Shown: positions 26,201-37,800, counted from the stretch's first letter. The stretch is DNA of 64,000 nucleotides from Marisa cornuarietis (GCA_004794655.1 SMMW01000614.1:3350501-3414500), one strand, 5' to 3'. The notes: a model not told the origin generated them from the letters alone. Translations and numbers: made by a program.

Positions 26201-26256
26201 AAAAGACTTTGAGAGAAGTCTTTTCGTGTCCAAAGAGTGAGCTCTCAAAGTCGTTT
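26201..26256 (+). other. inverted repeat upstream of exon b
   Basis: AAAAGACTTTGAGAG (26201-26215) pairs with CTCTCAAAGTCGTTT (26242-26256), 14 of 15 positions, across a 26-base loop. It lies 73 bases before exon b. A perfect GTGACGTCAC palindrome (CRE-like) follows at about 26284-26293. Confidence 0.6.
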
Positions 26257-26328
26257 GACGGCAACCTCGCTGCAGTCTCTATATGTGACGTCACGCTAGT
26301 ACATGGGCCTACTTCTGATCTGTTGCAG

Positions 26329-26428
26329 CGACAGCATCGCCTTCGCCACAGAACCGGTTCTTGCCAGCTTGGCTAACGTCCTGGGAAACTACGAGCGGCT
26401 GCCAGCCAACATTCCTCAGGAAATCAAG
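26329..26428 (+). CDS. SCYL2: SCYL2 exon b: hinge / start of C-lobe
   Basis: One base completes a His codon from exon a. Then 33 codons encode DSIAFATEPVLASLANVLGN and end LPANIPQEIK. The family equivalent is CLAFCTEPVFASLANVLGNW, a nearly diagnostic SCYL2 string (kinase hinge and helix D). The acceptor is GTTGCAG (ends 26328) and the donor GTACCA (26429), phase 0. The donor is weak after GTA. A tRNA-type SINE inserted in antisense sits about 300 bases downstream. Confidence 0.95.
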
Positions 26429-26736
26429 GTACCAGGCTATGAACAGGCTAGGTGATTTAGTGCTAAACACCTAGGTGGCGCGACATGGTCACAGACGACA
26501 CTAGGTCCTTTGGGTTCCCTTTCCTGATGGGAAGGTACTGAGGCAGTCGGGAGTAGGTAGGGTGGTGGCCCTTTGGGGTAAGGAAATAGACCAGCAGAAA
26601 AATACCCATGCATACTTAATGTGATGGTCGTCTGGGAAGATAGGCACTTGAATGCCCCCTGAAAGTAGAACAAAAGAAAAGAGAATTGAAAGTTTTCTTG
26701 TTCGTACAAATGCTGCGTCGAGTCTGTAAAAAAAAT

Positions 26737-26997
26737 GGTAAGAGTAAGGGTCATCCCATAACCTTTTCAGGTCGTTGGGGAGTGAGGTGTTAGAGACCCC
26801 ACTTTTCTCGGGGCCAGCTTTTACATGAGGGTGGTGCCAATCTCCTCTCCCTCGCTGCCTTCAACCCTCTATGGAGTCAGGTACCCATTCCCGTCAGCTG
26901 GGTCGACTGGGGGAAGCTTGCTGCGCTTATCGGGAATTGAACCAGCGCGCTCCGGTTCGGACTCCAGCGCTCTAACCACTCGGCCATCCGCTTCCCC
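26737..26997 (-). mobile_element. tRNA-derived SINE, family A, near full length
   Basis: Minus-strand head GGGGAAGCGGATGGCCGAGT carries a canonical A-box (TGGCCGAGTGG) and, after an extended tRNA-like arm, a B-box (GGTTCAATTCC), as in a Leu/Ser-type tRNA. The body includes GGCACCACCCTCATGTAAAA. The tail is a TTACC-type short repeat (plus strand GGTAAGAGTAAGG). A second copy, truncated inside the tRNA head, lies at 47678-47914 in the same orientation. Confidence 0.85.
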
Positions 26998-29124
26998 TGT
27001 GTCTGTGGTGTGACTCCATTAACAGTCTTTTTTGGACCAAACTGAGCTGCATTTTTTCACCATTCTTCTGAGGCAATATTTTGCCAGAATCACACTTCAA
27101 TATTTCGCCAACGTTCCGATACAATCGTTTGCCACCATACCGTGTGCTTTCTCTAACCGTTCACAGCTTTTCTCCAACGTTCATTATGTTTCACGTGTAC
27201 AGTCCCACAGAGAGGAAATGCAACTCTGTTTTTTTTCTCTTTGAAGCAGATCTCTACACAAAGCAGAGAGCCGTCCCATAATCGCAGTGGTGTTTATTGC
27301 TTGTATTGGCTCCATGCATGGTAGACCTAGGGATTCTAGAAAAATGATTAATTCGACTCTAAAATTTTCTACATCTGCATTTTTCGCAAATTTCTCTTAA
27401 AATTGCTGTAACAACCGTCATGAAAAAATAGCTGCTTAACTTTTAAGTATTTTTAATATGAGTTTTAAAAGACCAACCTTAATTAATAGCTGACGCATGT
27501 ATTCAGATGGTTTTGAGGGCAACAAATATTGCCATTGACGTCTTATATGTATTAACACCCCCGATGGCCGAAGTTGAAACCCAGAAGCCACGCTTTCTGA
27601 GCCTCTACTAACCCGGATGTTACTTCACAAATGTTCACGACTAGTCTCCAAAAGTCGGTGAACGTCAAGTAATAACAGTTGTGTTTTTGTCTATGTCATC
27701 AACTAAAATTCTATGTGAGAAATGTCTCTTCCTCCCTCTCTCTCTCTCTATCTCTGGTTTTGCTGGTTCTGTTGAAAAAACTACTAGTAAATAAATTGCA
27801 TCCCGACGTTTCTTTTTCCAGACAAAGCACAGTGATTTGCTATTGGAGGAGGAATGCAAACCATTTCTGCCTGCATGCAGAACTATAAATTCTCCCAGCC
27901 CGCATAGGTTCTCAATAATTTGTACATTAAGACTCTTTTAGCTGGCGCTTTGCCAACTACAATAACATTTAAAAGCTTTGACCGTTTGCGCGCTGCCCTG
28001 TAATTTATTATTGATTAAAATTACATGCAGGCTTTGAAGTAATTTTTACCCACATTTTTTTCCGCCCTTCTTGCATTCCCTTTGCGAAGAAGGAGTATTA
28101 TCAAAATTATTATGAACATCTTGCCAAAATGTTTCTCTTTAAACAACCATTTTAAAAAAACGCAAGGTAGAACTCATTTCATGCAAGGCATCCGTTAAAC
28201 GTTATTGACATGGTCACTCTCGTGAACGACATGGCAGAGTCATGAGGGAAGGGAAAAAAAAAACAACCATCGAAGTTGGCCCAGTATAACAGGCTTTGGG
28301 AATGGCTTTTTTGCTGCAATGTTTACTCGCATGAACAATCAAAAGAACGGACGCGAAGTTTCTTTTGTGTTCTACATACTTGCCTGCTCGCTCTTTCGTG
28401 GCTGGTGAAGCGTTGAAGCTGAAGGAAGGGAAGTGGTGTCAGGTAAAAGCCCCGACAGCTACCCCCCCCCCAAGATATGAACATTCAAGTTACGATATAT
28501 CTGTAACATAATATTTTTGTTGCGTGGACATCAGAGGAAAAAATAGAAACGATTAATGTCATCTTCCTTTTGGGAACACAAACGTTCAAGTTGCAAAGTC
28601 TTGTTCATATAAATATATAACAATCTAACTAATGACGCCACTGAAGGCATTCTTAAAAGGTTTGTTAATTGTTTATTATCAAAATAAAGTGGTACCCAAA
28701 CAGGAAGTGATATCTTGACCTGTGAGAAATGCAGCGTTCAAAGCTTGTACCACGCAAGAATAGTTCTTCAAGAGTTAGTATCTTTTAATTAATGAAGCTC
28801 TCGCTCCCGTTACATTCAAAAACACCGATGAACTCTAGTTTACCTTTAATCTCTCGTCAGCTTGGACCGCTCGTATTGGAAAACTGTCACAGCCTGCAGA
28901 TACAGGCACTCACATGTGTGCAAGGCACGTACACTGCTCTTAAGGCGGCGCCACGGCAGCAAAGGATGGAGGGAGCGAAGAGAGGAGTAGAGGGGGAGAG
29001 AAAGCATTCTTTAGTGTCAGGAAGATCGCGTCCCGGCCTGCTACCGTCACAGAGCTACTATGGCGCACAGGGGCGTGCGTGCGAGATTTCTAATAGCAGA
29101 AATTTCTCTAGTGATTGCGCGAGC

Positions 29125-29315
29125 AAAGGAGACAAAAAAAAAACCAAAATAGAAAGAAAGATAAACAGAGAGAAATAAAGAAAATAAAAAAGAGAGATAA
29201 AAAAGAAAAAACAGAGAGAGAGAAAGAAAGAAAAGAACAGAATATAACAAAGAAAGAAAGAAAGAAAAGAAAAGAAAAAACAAAGAAAAGAGCAAAAATA
29301 AAAAAGAGAGAAAAA

Positions 29316-29347
<32 letters not shown>

Positions 29348-29480
29348 AAAGAAAAGAAAAAAACAGAAAGAACGTAAATAACAAAGAGAGAAAAAAGAAA
29401 AGAAAAAACAGAGCGAAAGAAAGAAAAGAACAGAATACTGTAAAAGAAAGAAAGAAAGAAGGAAAGAAAGAAAGAAAGAA
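29125..29480 (+). repeat. GAAA-rich polypurine tract
   Basis: About 350 bases almost free of pyrimidines, built from GAAA and AGAG units. Lys/Glu/Arg-rich frames on plus and Phe/Ser-rich frames on minus are artefacts. Confidence 0.95.
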
Positions 29481-29929
29481 ATGAGCTTGTCCTGCAGTGT
29501 CGTCGCTGTCCTGGCTGTCCACGTGGTATCAGTGTAACAAAGGCACGTTCTCACAAGATCATTCACAACTCGAGCTGAACATTGATCGCGCCGCCGCGTT
29601 CGTCAAGCAAAGAGCCCGGATGGATTTTCTTTTCAATTATGTTTTTTTTTTTTTGTCTTACGAAAAGTGTACATTAAAGTAACATTGCCATTAACATTCT
29701 TTTTTTGCTTAGACCTGTTTCTGAGGGTAATAATGTTTTTCCGAGTGAAGTGGGCTGACAGGACTGAAACTGATTTTTGACATGAAAAACGTATTTCATT
29801 TTGTTCATAAAAATTTTCATCATGAAAAATCAATTCATGGATTGAAGCATTCCCTCAAGGGCATTTTTTATTTATAGCGTTGAGTCAAAAACAGATTGAT
29901 TATAATTATTCTATACAGAATTCTTAACT

Positions 29930-30320
29930 GTTCCATTGTCCACGTTGACTACTTACTGTTTATAATCATCCTATTTTCCACGCACTATTTAAAGCACACC
30001 CTTTTTCCACTCATGAATTATAATGATCCCATTGTTTTGATAAACTGTTTGTAAAACTCACTATTTTCCAACATCACTTAAAGTATTCTCTATTTTCCAC
30101 AGTTATTTAAATACTCTCGTTTTTGCACAGATTATTATAACCACACACTTTGTTTTTCTCTAGTTTTTTACGATGCTTTTTTTAAAAAATCCTATTAACA
30201 ACAATAGTTTTACTGCTTCTCATTTTTTACACACTTAAAGCATTGCATATTTTTTGTCATTGGTTTTTAAGAGCCCATATTTTCACAGATTGTTTATAAT
30301 ATTCTCATTTCATTGTTTAT
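29930..30320 (+). repeat. decayed minisatellite with TATTTTCCAC core
   Basis: A core close to TCCTATTTTCCACA followed by TTTATAA/TTTAAA recurs at irregular 28-40-base spacing (about 29969, 30000, 30061, 30089, 30118 and weaker later copies). This suggests an old, strongly diverged tandem array. Confidence 0.55.
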
Positions 30321-33300
30321 AACATTTTTTCGAATAAATGTTTATTAGCTTTCCCATAACATCGATTTCGAGCTCGTTCTAGACACTCCTTAGATACAGT
30401 TTATTGAAAAACTCAAAAGTCGTAAATTTTCATGGCTGCTTAGTTCAGCAGCTGTTGTACTGAAAGACTCGATTGATCGTCTGGAACAATCGCAGTTCTT
30501 AAACAATAAATCTGTAAATAATCTAGCATCATTCCATCTTAGACTACTTCCTCAATGATGATAGAATAACAATTGTAAAAGAAATATTATTGATGCTAAA
30601 TATTTGTTCTGTGACTTTAAATATCATTTTCAGCAGACACATAAGCTTGCCCAACTTGAACAATATAAATATTCCTTTCCTGAGTTTATTTTTCTGGGCT
30701 TGTGAGTTGTTCCCTTTAAGAATATTTTACAATATATTTGTGGAATTCTTTGACGTTCAAGAGAATACCCTTTGCAGGTGATTGTTTATTTGTGAAACCA
30801 TTCATAATTAAAGGAAATTAATGAGGGGAACTTTAACGAAGTTGTTAGCAAGAAGTTGGTTTTAAAATACAGCTGTGTGTTTCTTGACTTAAAGACAAAA
30901 ATAAGCTATTAAATATTCTGCGCTTTAATTAAAAATCAAAAACATCAAATATGATATGCATCGGAGTAGAGACCAAGTGGAAATGTATTAAAGCAGCACT
31001 ACAGTCAGTCTCTCCTGAACCAAGATAAAATATAGTAATAAGTAGTTCGCTAATCTCAGTACATTCATTTTCTGCATGAAAACTTTTATGGGAATGTTCA
31101 CGCAGTCAGCTATTTGGGTTTTGTCTTCACTTGTCTCTGGGGTGTATACAAGGGAGAAGGATGTCGAGTACATCCGCACTTGTTTGTCGTTTCAGTGTTC
31201 ATGTATGAAAACTCAACAAAAGTAATCATTAAGATGATAGTGATATCATCGAAATACCTTTTTTGGTAACGGAGAACTGAGCGATGGGCACTTTCCTGTC
31301 CTCTACACATCTTTTGATTACGTCACAAGAAAGTCTAGTAGAGTTATATACCTTGAAATTTATTTTCCTATATCACGTTACGACTGACTTTAAAAAAAAG
31401 AAAGCGAAAAGTGATGAAGTGGTCGATACCAGTGACTTATCTTCGAGAAAAGCTTTGTCACGGAATGTGCAGTTCATCCGGAGTTCATCGGAATGGCTGC
31501 GGGTTATTCCTAGTCAGGTGGTTGAAGTCAAAGGACGAGGTCAAAGGACGGAGAGTTCGTGGCAGCCAGCAAGTGGCTGTAAGTACCGTAGCAAGGTTCT
31601 CTCCGAGTTTTGAGGCCCTCCGCAGTGCTAGAAGGGAAATGGCATTCAAGGGGCAATTTATCGCAATTTTCAAGCTGCTTTAATTTGCCCAGCGCGGAGC
31701 AGCTTTTACCTCAACTAAATTAATATCAAAAGACCTTGAAAATGGTGGTCGTGGCGCAATTCCTCGGTGGGGGATGGGAACATTTAAATGGTGGCGTATG
31801 CTTGACACAGGAACCAGACATTCTCTGCCTTTGCCCGCGATGATGGTGTGCTAAATAGAGAAAAAATTTGTTAAATGGCGTTACTCAATAAGTGGAGAGT
31901 CCTTACCGCTTAAGCGTGTGCATCCTAAGGCTGTGCTGCCTTTTCGACATTTTTTAATAGTTTTTTGGTCAGCAGTTTGTTTATGTTAATAATTCTTCTT
32001 TTGTCTAGTTCGGATCTTTATAGACTTAAGAAAACAATCTGGGAGAACAAAATTTATGTACATCGTTCCTTCTCTATTTCTTTCCCTCTACCACTCTTTC
32101 CCTCTCTATGACAAATGTTCATAATTGTTATAATTCTTCTAATAACCACCCATTCTCATACATTTTCAACGTCTCCCTGTTGTTTCATATATTTTACTTT
32201 TGTAGTAATGTTGTAGTCAAAAATCTTTATGGCGAAGCCTAAATGTATATAAAGGCTTCTCCTTACATATACTGTCCTCGTCAGTAAAGAATTGTTAATC
32301 ATCAGCATCAGCAGCAGCAGCATTGTCTCTCCTCCCCTAACCTGATCAGTTTTAGCGCGTGACCACAGTACATGCATTTATTTTCAAACACTAAGATGTT
32401 CACCTTCGCTCCCCTGATTTGACGAATTGTGGCACCAAGACGAAAGAACCTCGGTATTGATTGTCTATAAACTGCCCTGAACCCATCCAGTTAGAAAATT
32501 AGCTCCAGCTTTTCTCGTGCATGCGCGCGGCTTTCTCTCGTGTTGCACGTGCTCAGCAAGGCCACTATCTGAGAGTAACAGGGCCTGGCGACACTATAAA
32601 TAAAAGAATTGCGAGCTGAAATAGTGCTCGTTTTTCTTTCGGGGCCAGACGTAGTGGGGGGGGGAGGTAGAGGTGGAGGGATGATTTATACACTCGTTCT
32701 ATGGCTTCTAAAAATGCCAGGGATTGCGCAGAAACGACACAATGTAATTTGGCTGACATCCACAGGGGGAAGGAAATATTTGTTAAAGAAAGAGCGTCCT
32801 TGTGCATGCTTGAATTTTTTTATAACGCCAATTCTTTGTAGCGCTGAAACCAGCCTCTAAACCACCATAAGAGTATTTTTAAATGCATGGCTATGAAACT
32901 GTCAACTTCAACATATTAAACCATCGTTTTGTATGAAAGGTAACATAAATTTAAAACACAGAAGCACCTTGGAAGCAGGTGTTCCTTGTTTATGGCACAA
33001 TTCACAGCTCTCATCCTTATAAATTACGATCTGTTTATTTGCTTTTGTTTATTTGCCCAGTCGTCAGACAGCTGGACCATTTTGTGGACTCTTCGTGGCT
33101 GTTGTTGATGCACTGTGCTATGTATTAACAGTTGGAGCGAAAGTCATTTAGTTTAATTACTGAATTTGTATCGTATACCAGTTTAAGATTATGTGAGAAA
33201 ACACTGGATACGACATTAGCTTTAAATAGATATGTTTCAGATATTTTTCTGGATACAGGAACACTAATTGGTGGAGGGGGCGGGTTGTGGGATATATTTC

Positions 33301-33430
33301 AATGTGTTTGTGCGTACTAGAATGAGAGAGGAGGGTGAGAGAGAGAGAGTGTGTGTGTGAGAGAGAGAGAGAGAGACTGACAGACGAGTGAGTGGAATAT
33401 TTCAGATGTCTACTGTTTTTTATTACACAG

Positions 33431-33475
33431 GATCACGATTTTATCGAGATGGAGATCAAGCTAGGAATTCTCCAG
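33431..33475 (+). CDS. SCYL2: SCYL2 exon c: 45-base microexon
   Basis: Fifteen codons, DHDFIEMEIKLGILQ, between a TTACACAG acceptor and a perfect GTAAGT donor, phase 0 on both sides. The family has DYKLYDVETKYGLLQ at exactly this place and length, directly before the helix that leads to the catalytic loop. The match in length, phase and motif spacing (acidic start, E.K.G.LQ end) makes the call firm although the exon is very short. Confidence 0.92.
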
Positions 33476-35051
33476 GTAAGTTGTCGTGTTGCTGTCCTGC
33501 TGTGCTTACCTACCTGAGATTTGCACGCACTTACATCGAGCCTCCCTGCACTTATTTTCACCCGTGAAAAGTACACGTATGGGAGTTGTTGATGCAACGT
33601 TTGATGGAAACTTTGACACGTATGGCAGTTGCACATCGATGTTTTCATTTCTTAATTTCCCTTTCTTTAATTGACACCGTCAGCTTTTTTTCTTCTTTTC
33701 CTACTCAGCGCATGTCACGTGCATAGCTAACAAGACAAGGGAGAGAACACTTGAATACCGCTGCCTCACCAATGCACGTGCAATGTCTCTCGCGTTATCC
33801 ATTACGCTTCTCAGGGATTATCGACCGTTGCATGGCTGTCAGTGCTTTCCTCTCTCAAACTTTTAACATGCTTGTGATTTAAACACGCGGAGGCTCTTGT
33901 GAGTCTCGACTGTGGAGCAATGCGAGAGTTCTTTGCCTGTACATACAGGATGTCAAGAGTAAGAAAATACAAACAGGGTTTGGCTGAACACAGTTCACAC
34001 AAATCGATGCGTAAATATTTGTTACTGCTGTTAAGTTTTTTTTCCATTGAACACTAGTCAAGCACGTAATGACTCTTAAATTTGTTCCATAAATGCAAGT
34101 CCTAACCGTCCGTACTCATCTTGGGAGATTCTGTGGTTAAATCCGAAAATCCAAAGGATGAGAAGACGCGGAGAAAGTATGGCAACTCACTTGTGTCACA
34201 GCTCAGATTCGCTGTCAGACATGTCTGTACCAGTCACGTGCACGCCTGTAAAATAACACGAGGCCTCCGCAAGAAACCACATCCAGGAGGGTAATGTCGA
34301 ATTTGTCAAGGAAATGATCCAGAATGTTAGAGCTTTCTAGTGACGGCAACTACAGTGAATACTTTTTATTGACAAACAATTTTGTTTCTAAAAATACACT
34401 CGAATGTGAATCATACCCGTATACATGCCATTTCTCTAATTCTCAGTTTGGTGTTGTAGACACGTGTTGATCCAACTTGTCTACAAGTCGCACATTGGTA
34501 TTATAGTAGAAACTTATAGATCCCATTTGTCTTCAAGTAACACCGATTAGTATTGTAGAAACGTATTAATCCCATTTTCGATAATTCACAAAAATGTTTT
34601 CCAAAAATCTAGTTTGATTCTTTTTCCCTCCACACTAACAGAGGACATTAGATTCGCAGATAGAACTCCACATATATATATATATATATCTCCAGTAGCA
34701 CAGACAGGAGTCCAAATAGTGGATGTTGTAAGCCGGTCACAGTCATGCTTATTAAATGCAAAAATAAAAACAATCCAGTTTTGCGGTTAACTTATTAAAG
34801 TAGTCTGCGCCATACGGGTTTCGAACCGGCTGCTGTAGAAGTCTTAAAGCTGAAGTAAAAGCAATACAAGAGTGAGCTGTCATTTTCTACGCGGAAACGT
34901 GCGTGCATGCGTGCGAGCTGGGTGGTGTGTGTGTGTGAGAGAGAGAGAGAGACCTTTGCACGTTCTTTGGTGTATGCGCTCTGACGTGTGTCCGTGCTTG
35001 AAACACAATGATTATCGTACACGATGTCCGGCAAGCCTCCCTGTTTTTCAG
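33476..35051 (+). other. SCYL2 intron between exons c and d (1.6 kb, phase 0)
   Basis: Begins GTAAGT and ends TGTTTTTCAG. It contains a roughly 50-bp three-copy degenerate repeat (34446-34590) and a short TA array (34674-34690). The remainder shows nothing recognisable. Confidence 0.9.
34446..34590 (+). repeat. about 50-bp degenerate tandem repeat, three copies
   Basis: Units start TTGGTGTTGTAGACACGTGT, TTGGTATTATAGTAGAAACT and TTAGTATTGTAGAAACGTAT. Each continues with GATCC(A/C)A.TTGTC.-.CAAGT.. or a diverged version. Confidence 0.75.
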
Positions 35052-35192
35052 ATAGCCGAGGCGCTAAGTCACCTGCACAGCACGGAACAGCTTATTCATC
35101 GCAATGTCAATCCTCAGTCCATTCTACTCACCTACCGCGGGGTCTGGAAACTCGCTGGCTTCTACTTCGCCGAGAAGATTAAAGATGGCAAG
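35052..35192 (+). CDS. SCYL2: SCYL2 exon d: catalytic-loop and DFG-position segment
   Basis: Forty-seven codons, IAEALSHLHSTEQLIHRNVN to YFAEKIKDGK, phase 0 at both ends. The acceptor is TGTTTTTCAG and the donor GTAAGC. It matches the SCYL2 stretch VSEGLSFLHSSVKMVHGNIT..NIILNKSGAWKIMGFDF. The HRD catalytic aspartate is replaced (HRN) and the DFG metal-binding aspartate is lost (AGFYF in its place), so with the missing VAIK lysine all three catalytic hallmarks are absent: a pseudokinase. The last 36 bases of this exon and the donor are the apparent seed of the tandem array in the next intron. Confidence 0.95.
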
Positions 35193-35870
35193 GTAAGCAA
35201 GTCTCTGATTATTATTTCCCATAGAAAATTAAAGATGGCAAAGTACATGAATTTCGGGCTCCTACTTCAACAAGAAATTTGTAGATGACAAGACGAAGCC
35301 CTAACTACTGCTTTGCCTAGAAGATTCAAAATGGCGAGGTAGGTGAGTTCATGGCTTCTACTTCTTCAGATGGCAAGGTGAGTAACTTTGCTTCTACTTT
35401 GTGGAGAAGATTATAAATGGCAAGATGAGTCACTCCTGGGCTTTGTCCTCTCGGAGGAGACGAGTGAGTCCGTGACTTCTGCTTTGCTGAAAAGATAAAA
35501 GATGACAATTTGAGGAAATTTCAGTCTTTATAAATTCCAAAACAATTAAAGATAGTAAAGGTGAGTACTCCTTGAGCTTTCACCAAAGACAATTAAGATT
35601 GCAGTGTGTGCGATTCCGTGGGTTCTGGCTTTGAAGATTACTGAGTCCATGGCTTCTGACTTTGAGGATTAATGATAGCAAGGTAAGTCCTTGGCTTCTG
35701 GATTTGAGGATTAGTGATAGCAAGGTGAGTCCTTGACTTCTGGATTTGAGGATTAGTGATAGCAAGGTGAGTCCTTGGCTTCTGGATTTGAGGATTAGTG
35801 ATAGCAAGGTAAGTCCTTGACTTCTGGATTTGAGGATTAGTGATAGCAAGGTAAGTCCTTGGCTTATTAA
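35157..35870 (+). repeat. tandem array derived from the exon d / donor junction
   Basis: Exon d ends GGCTTCTACTTCGCCGAGAA, then GATTAAAGATGGCAAG and the donor GTAAGC. The same order recurs through the first 680 bases of the intron. The older copies are diverged and about 35-50 bases long: AATTAAAGATGGCAAAGTAC at 35229, AAGATTCAAAATGGCGAGGT at 35321, TGGCTTCTACTTCTTCAGAT at 35352, GAGAAGATTATAAATGGCAA at 35404, AAAAGATAAAAGATGACAAT at 35490. From 35651 there are five near-identical 42-base units (starts 35651, 35693, 35735, 35777, 35819) ending near 35861. Each carries CAAGGTAAGT or CAAGGTGAGT. Confidence 0.88.
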
Positions 35871-36597
35871 GAACGTTCTTGGACATTTGTAATGATATTG
35901 TCTTAACTGGTACCCGTCTGAACCTTGGCCGGGCAAAAGCTACTTACAGTGAACATAATAGCAATGTCCTCTCGCATGTTTCGTCAGTTCCTTACACTAT
36001 CTTTTCTTGATTTTGTTGTTGTTGATGATGATGATGTTTCTGACAAACGAATGCGTTCCGGTTTCAATGTCCTGAGGACTGATGTTTTAATTACCTTCGA
36101 TAATAGTAGTAAAGTTGAATTTATTTGAGCATAAATTCACGAAACATGCGAAGCAATTATCCGCAAGAGTTGTCTGTTCCACACATCTGTGTCTGTGCGA
36201 GACATCACGTTAGATCACGAGAAAATAACGTTAGCAACGAAAACACGGCGTTAGCGTGTGGCAACTTCTCGGCTGCTCCTAGCAATGTCTGTCACACACA
36301 GCCAGTGGCAGTTCCTGCACTTTCCATTCCGTCTTTCCGTCTCTCTAACTCACTTACTCACTCTGCTTCCCTCTGCATTTAAAAAAAAAAAAAAACAAGG
36401 GCGAGAATAATGTCTGAGCGAAGAATCACCGAAGGAGCAACTAGACTGTAACATGTTTTCGATCGATCAAGGAAAGCAAACTCTTTCTTCCAGCGAACAT
36501 AAACTGTGCACAGGACACGGAGGAAAGCGCTTGTGCCTTGCGGGTAGGGGAAAGGGAATATAGGATGTGTAAGAGTAGCGGCAGCAACCGCCCTAAA

Positions 36598-36690
36598 GTG
36601 TGGTGCTGTTTGCGATGGTGATTCTGGTGCTGGTAGTGGTGCTGGTATTGCTGGTACTGTTGGTGGGTGCTGATGGTGGTGCTGAAGTTT
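36598..36690 (+). repeat. GGTGCT/GGTACT-rich low-complexity repeat
   Basis: Imperfect hexamer-like repeats of the type GGTGCTGGTAGT over about 90 bases. Confidence 0.8.
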
Positions 36691-37350
36691 TCCACGACTT
36701 CGTGATCTTTGCCTTCAGATTTGTCCAAGTCGCGAAGAGAGAAATGTCGAAGCTAGCCAGAGGGGAAACAAAAGGAGACACATGCATCACAATAGCATGA
36801 TGTTATTTCTAGTTTTTCCATCTCTTCTGTATCTGGCCTTCATTTCTTCTCTTCCTCTTCCTCCTCCTCATCTCTCTCTCTCTGGTCTTTTTTCATCCTT
36901 TTCTCAGTTACTTGTTCAATCCTTTCTCAAGTAACTCTTTTTCTCTTGTTTACATCCCCATCGGTCTTTACCCTTTACATCTCTGTCTCTGGCGCATTCA
37001 ATTCCCTTTTTTATTTCCTACTTTTCTCCTCAAAGTGCTGTGATGTGGTCTGGTGTGGGGTGTGTGCGTCTGTGTAGGTAGAGAGAGGGAGAGAGAATGA
37101 GAGCAACTGTGTGAAAGAGAAAGAAAAAGAGAGAAGCACCCACTTTCTCTGTCCCTCCAGCTGAGTAACGTCCCGACTGCAATCTGATCAAGCGTCGCAA
37201 ACTTAATTCTCGTCTTAATCCTCATCGATTTTTCTTTTACCAGGCTTCCTCCTAGTCTCTCTCTCTCTCTCTCTCCACAATTGAACACTGCGCCACGTTA
37301 GCTGTTGTCTACTAACCAGGCAGCCAAACCGACAGACAGACTGACGAACG

Positions 37351-37474
<124 letters not shown>

Positions 37475-37584
37475 CTTTTGTCGTGAGACTTGAAGCCTCC
37501 ATAAAACATCATCCCTGAAGGACACGACGTAGTACGCATACTTAAAGGACGGGACGTAGTATATCCTCCTGACGGACTTAATTG

Positions 37585-37800
37585 AATAATAATAATAATA
37601 AATGAAGATTTGTATAGCGCATATTCACACTCATAGAGAGCATGCTCTTAGTGCTTAAAACAAGGAAGAGACATGGACTACATGGATAGAACACGAGGGA
37701 CGGAAGAATAAACAACAGTACTGACAACAAACAGAAAACAAAGATAGAAAACACAAGAAGGCAGCAAGTAACAGGAACAGAGAATATAGTGATTCTGCAG
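37585..37800 (-). mobile_element. SINE-like family C, copy 2
   Basis: On the plus strand it begins with an AAT array, then GATTTGTATAGCGCATATTC and GAGAGCATGCTCTTAGTGCT, the same order as copy 1 at 14185. The distal half (AACACGAGGGACGGAAGAAT) aligns more weakly. Only tens of bases separate it from the GATA array. Confidence 0.6.

Larger units (their letters stand above)
26429..33430 (+). other. SCYL2 intron between exons b and c (7.0 kb, phase 0)
   Basis: Begins GTACCA and ends TTACACAG. It holds an antisense SINE (26737-26997), a long GAAA-rich purine tract (29125-29480), a decayed TATTTTCCAC minisatellite (29930-30320) and short GA/GT tracts just before exon c (33326-33375). Nothing coding was recognised. 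Confidence 0.9.

Noticed and set aside
29047..29566. Lys/Glu-rich plus-strand and Phe/Ser-rich minus-strand ORFs
   Set aside because: Created by the GAAA polypurine tract.
35580..35936. Minus-strand ORFs with repeated SQGLTLLSLILK-type units
   Set aside because: Antisense reading of the 42-base exon-derived array (42 is divisible by three).
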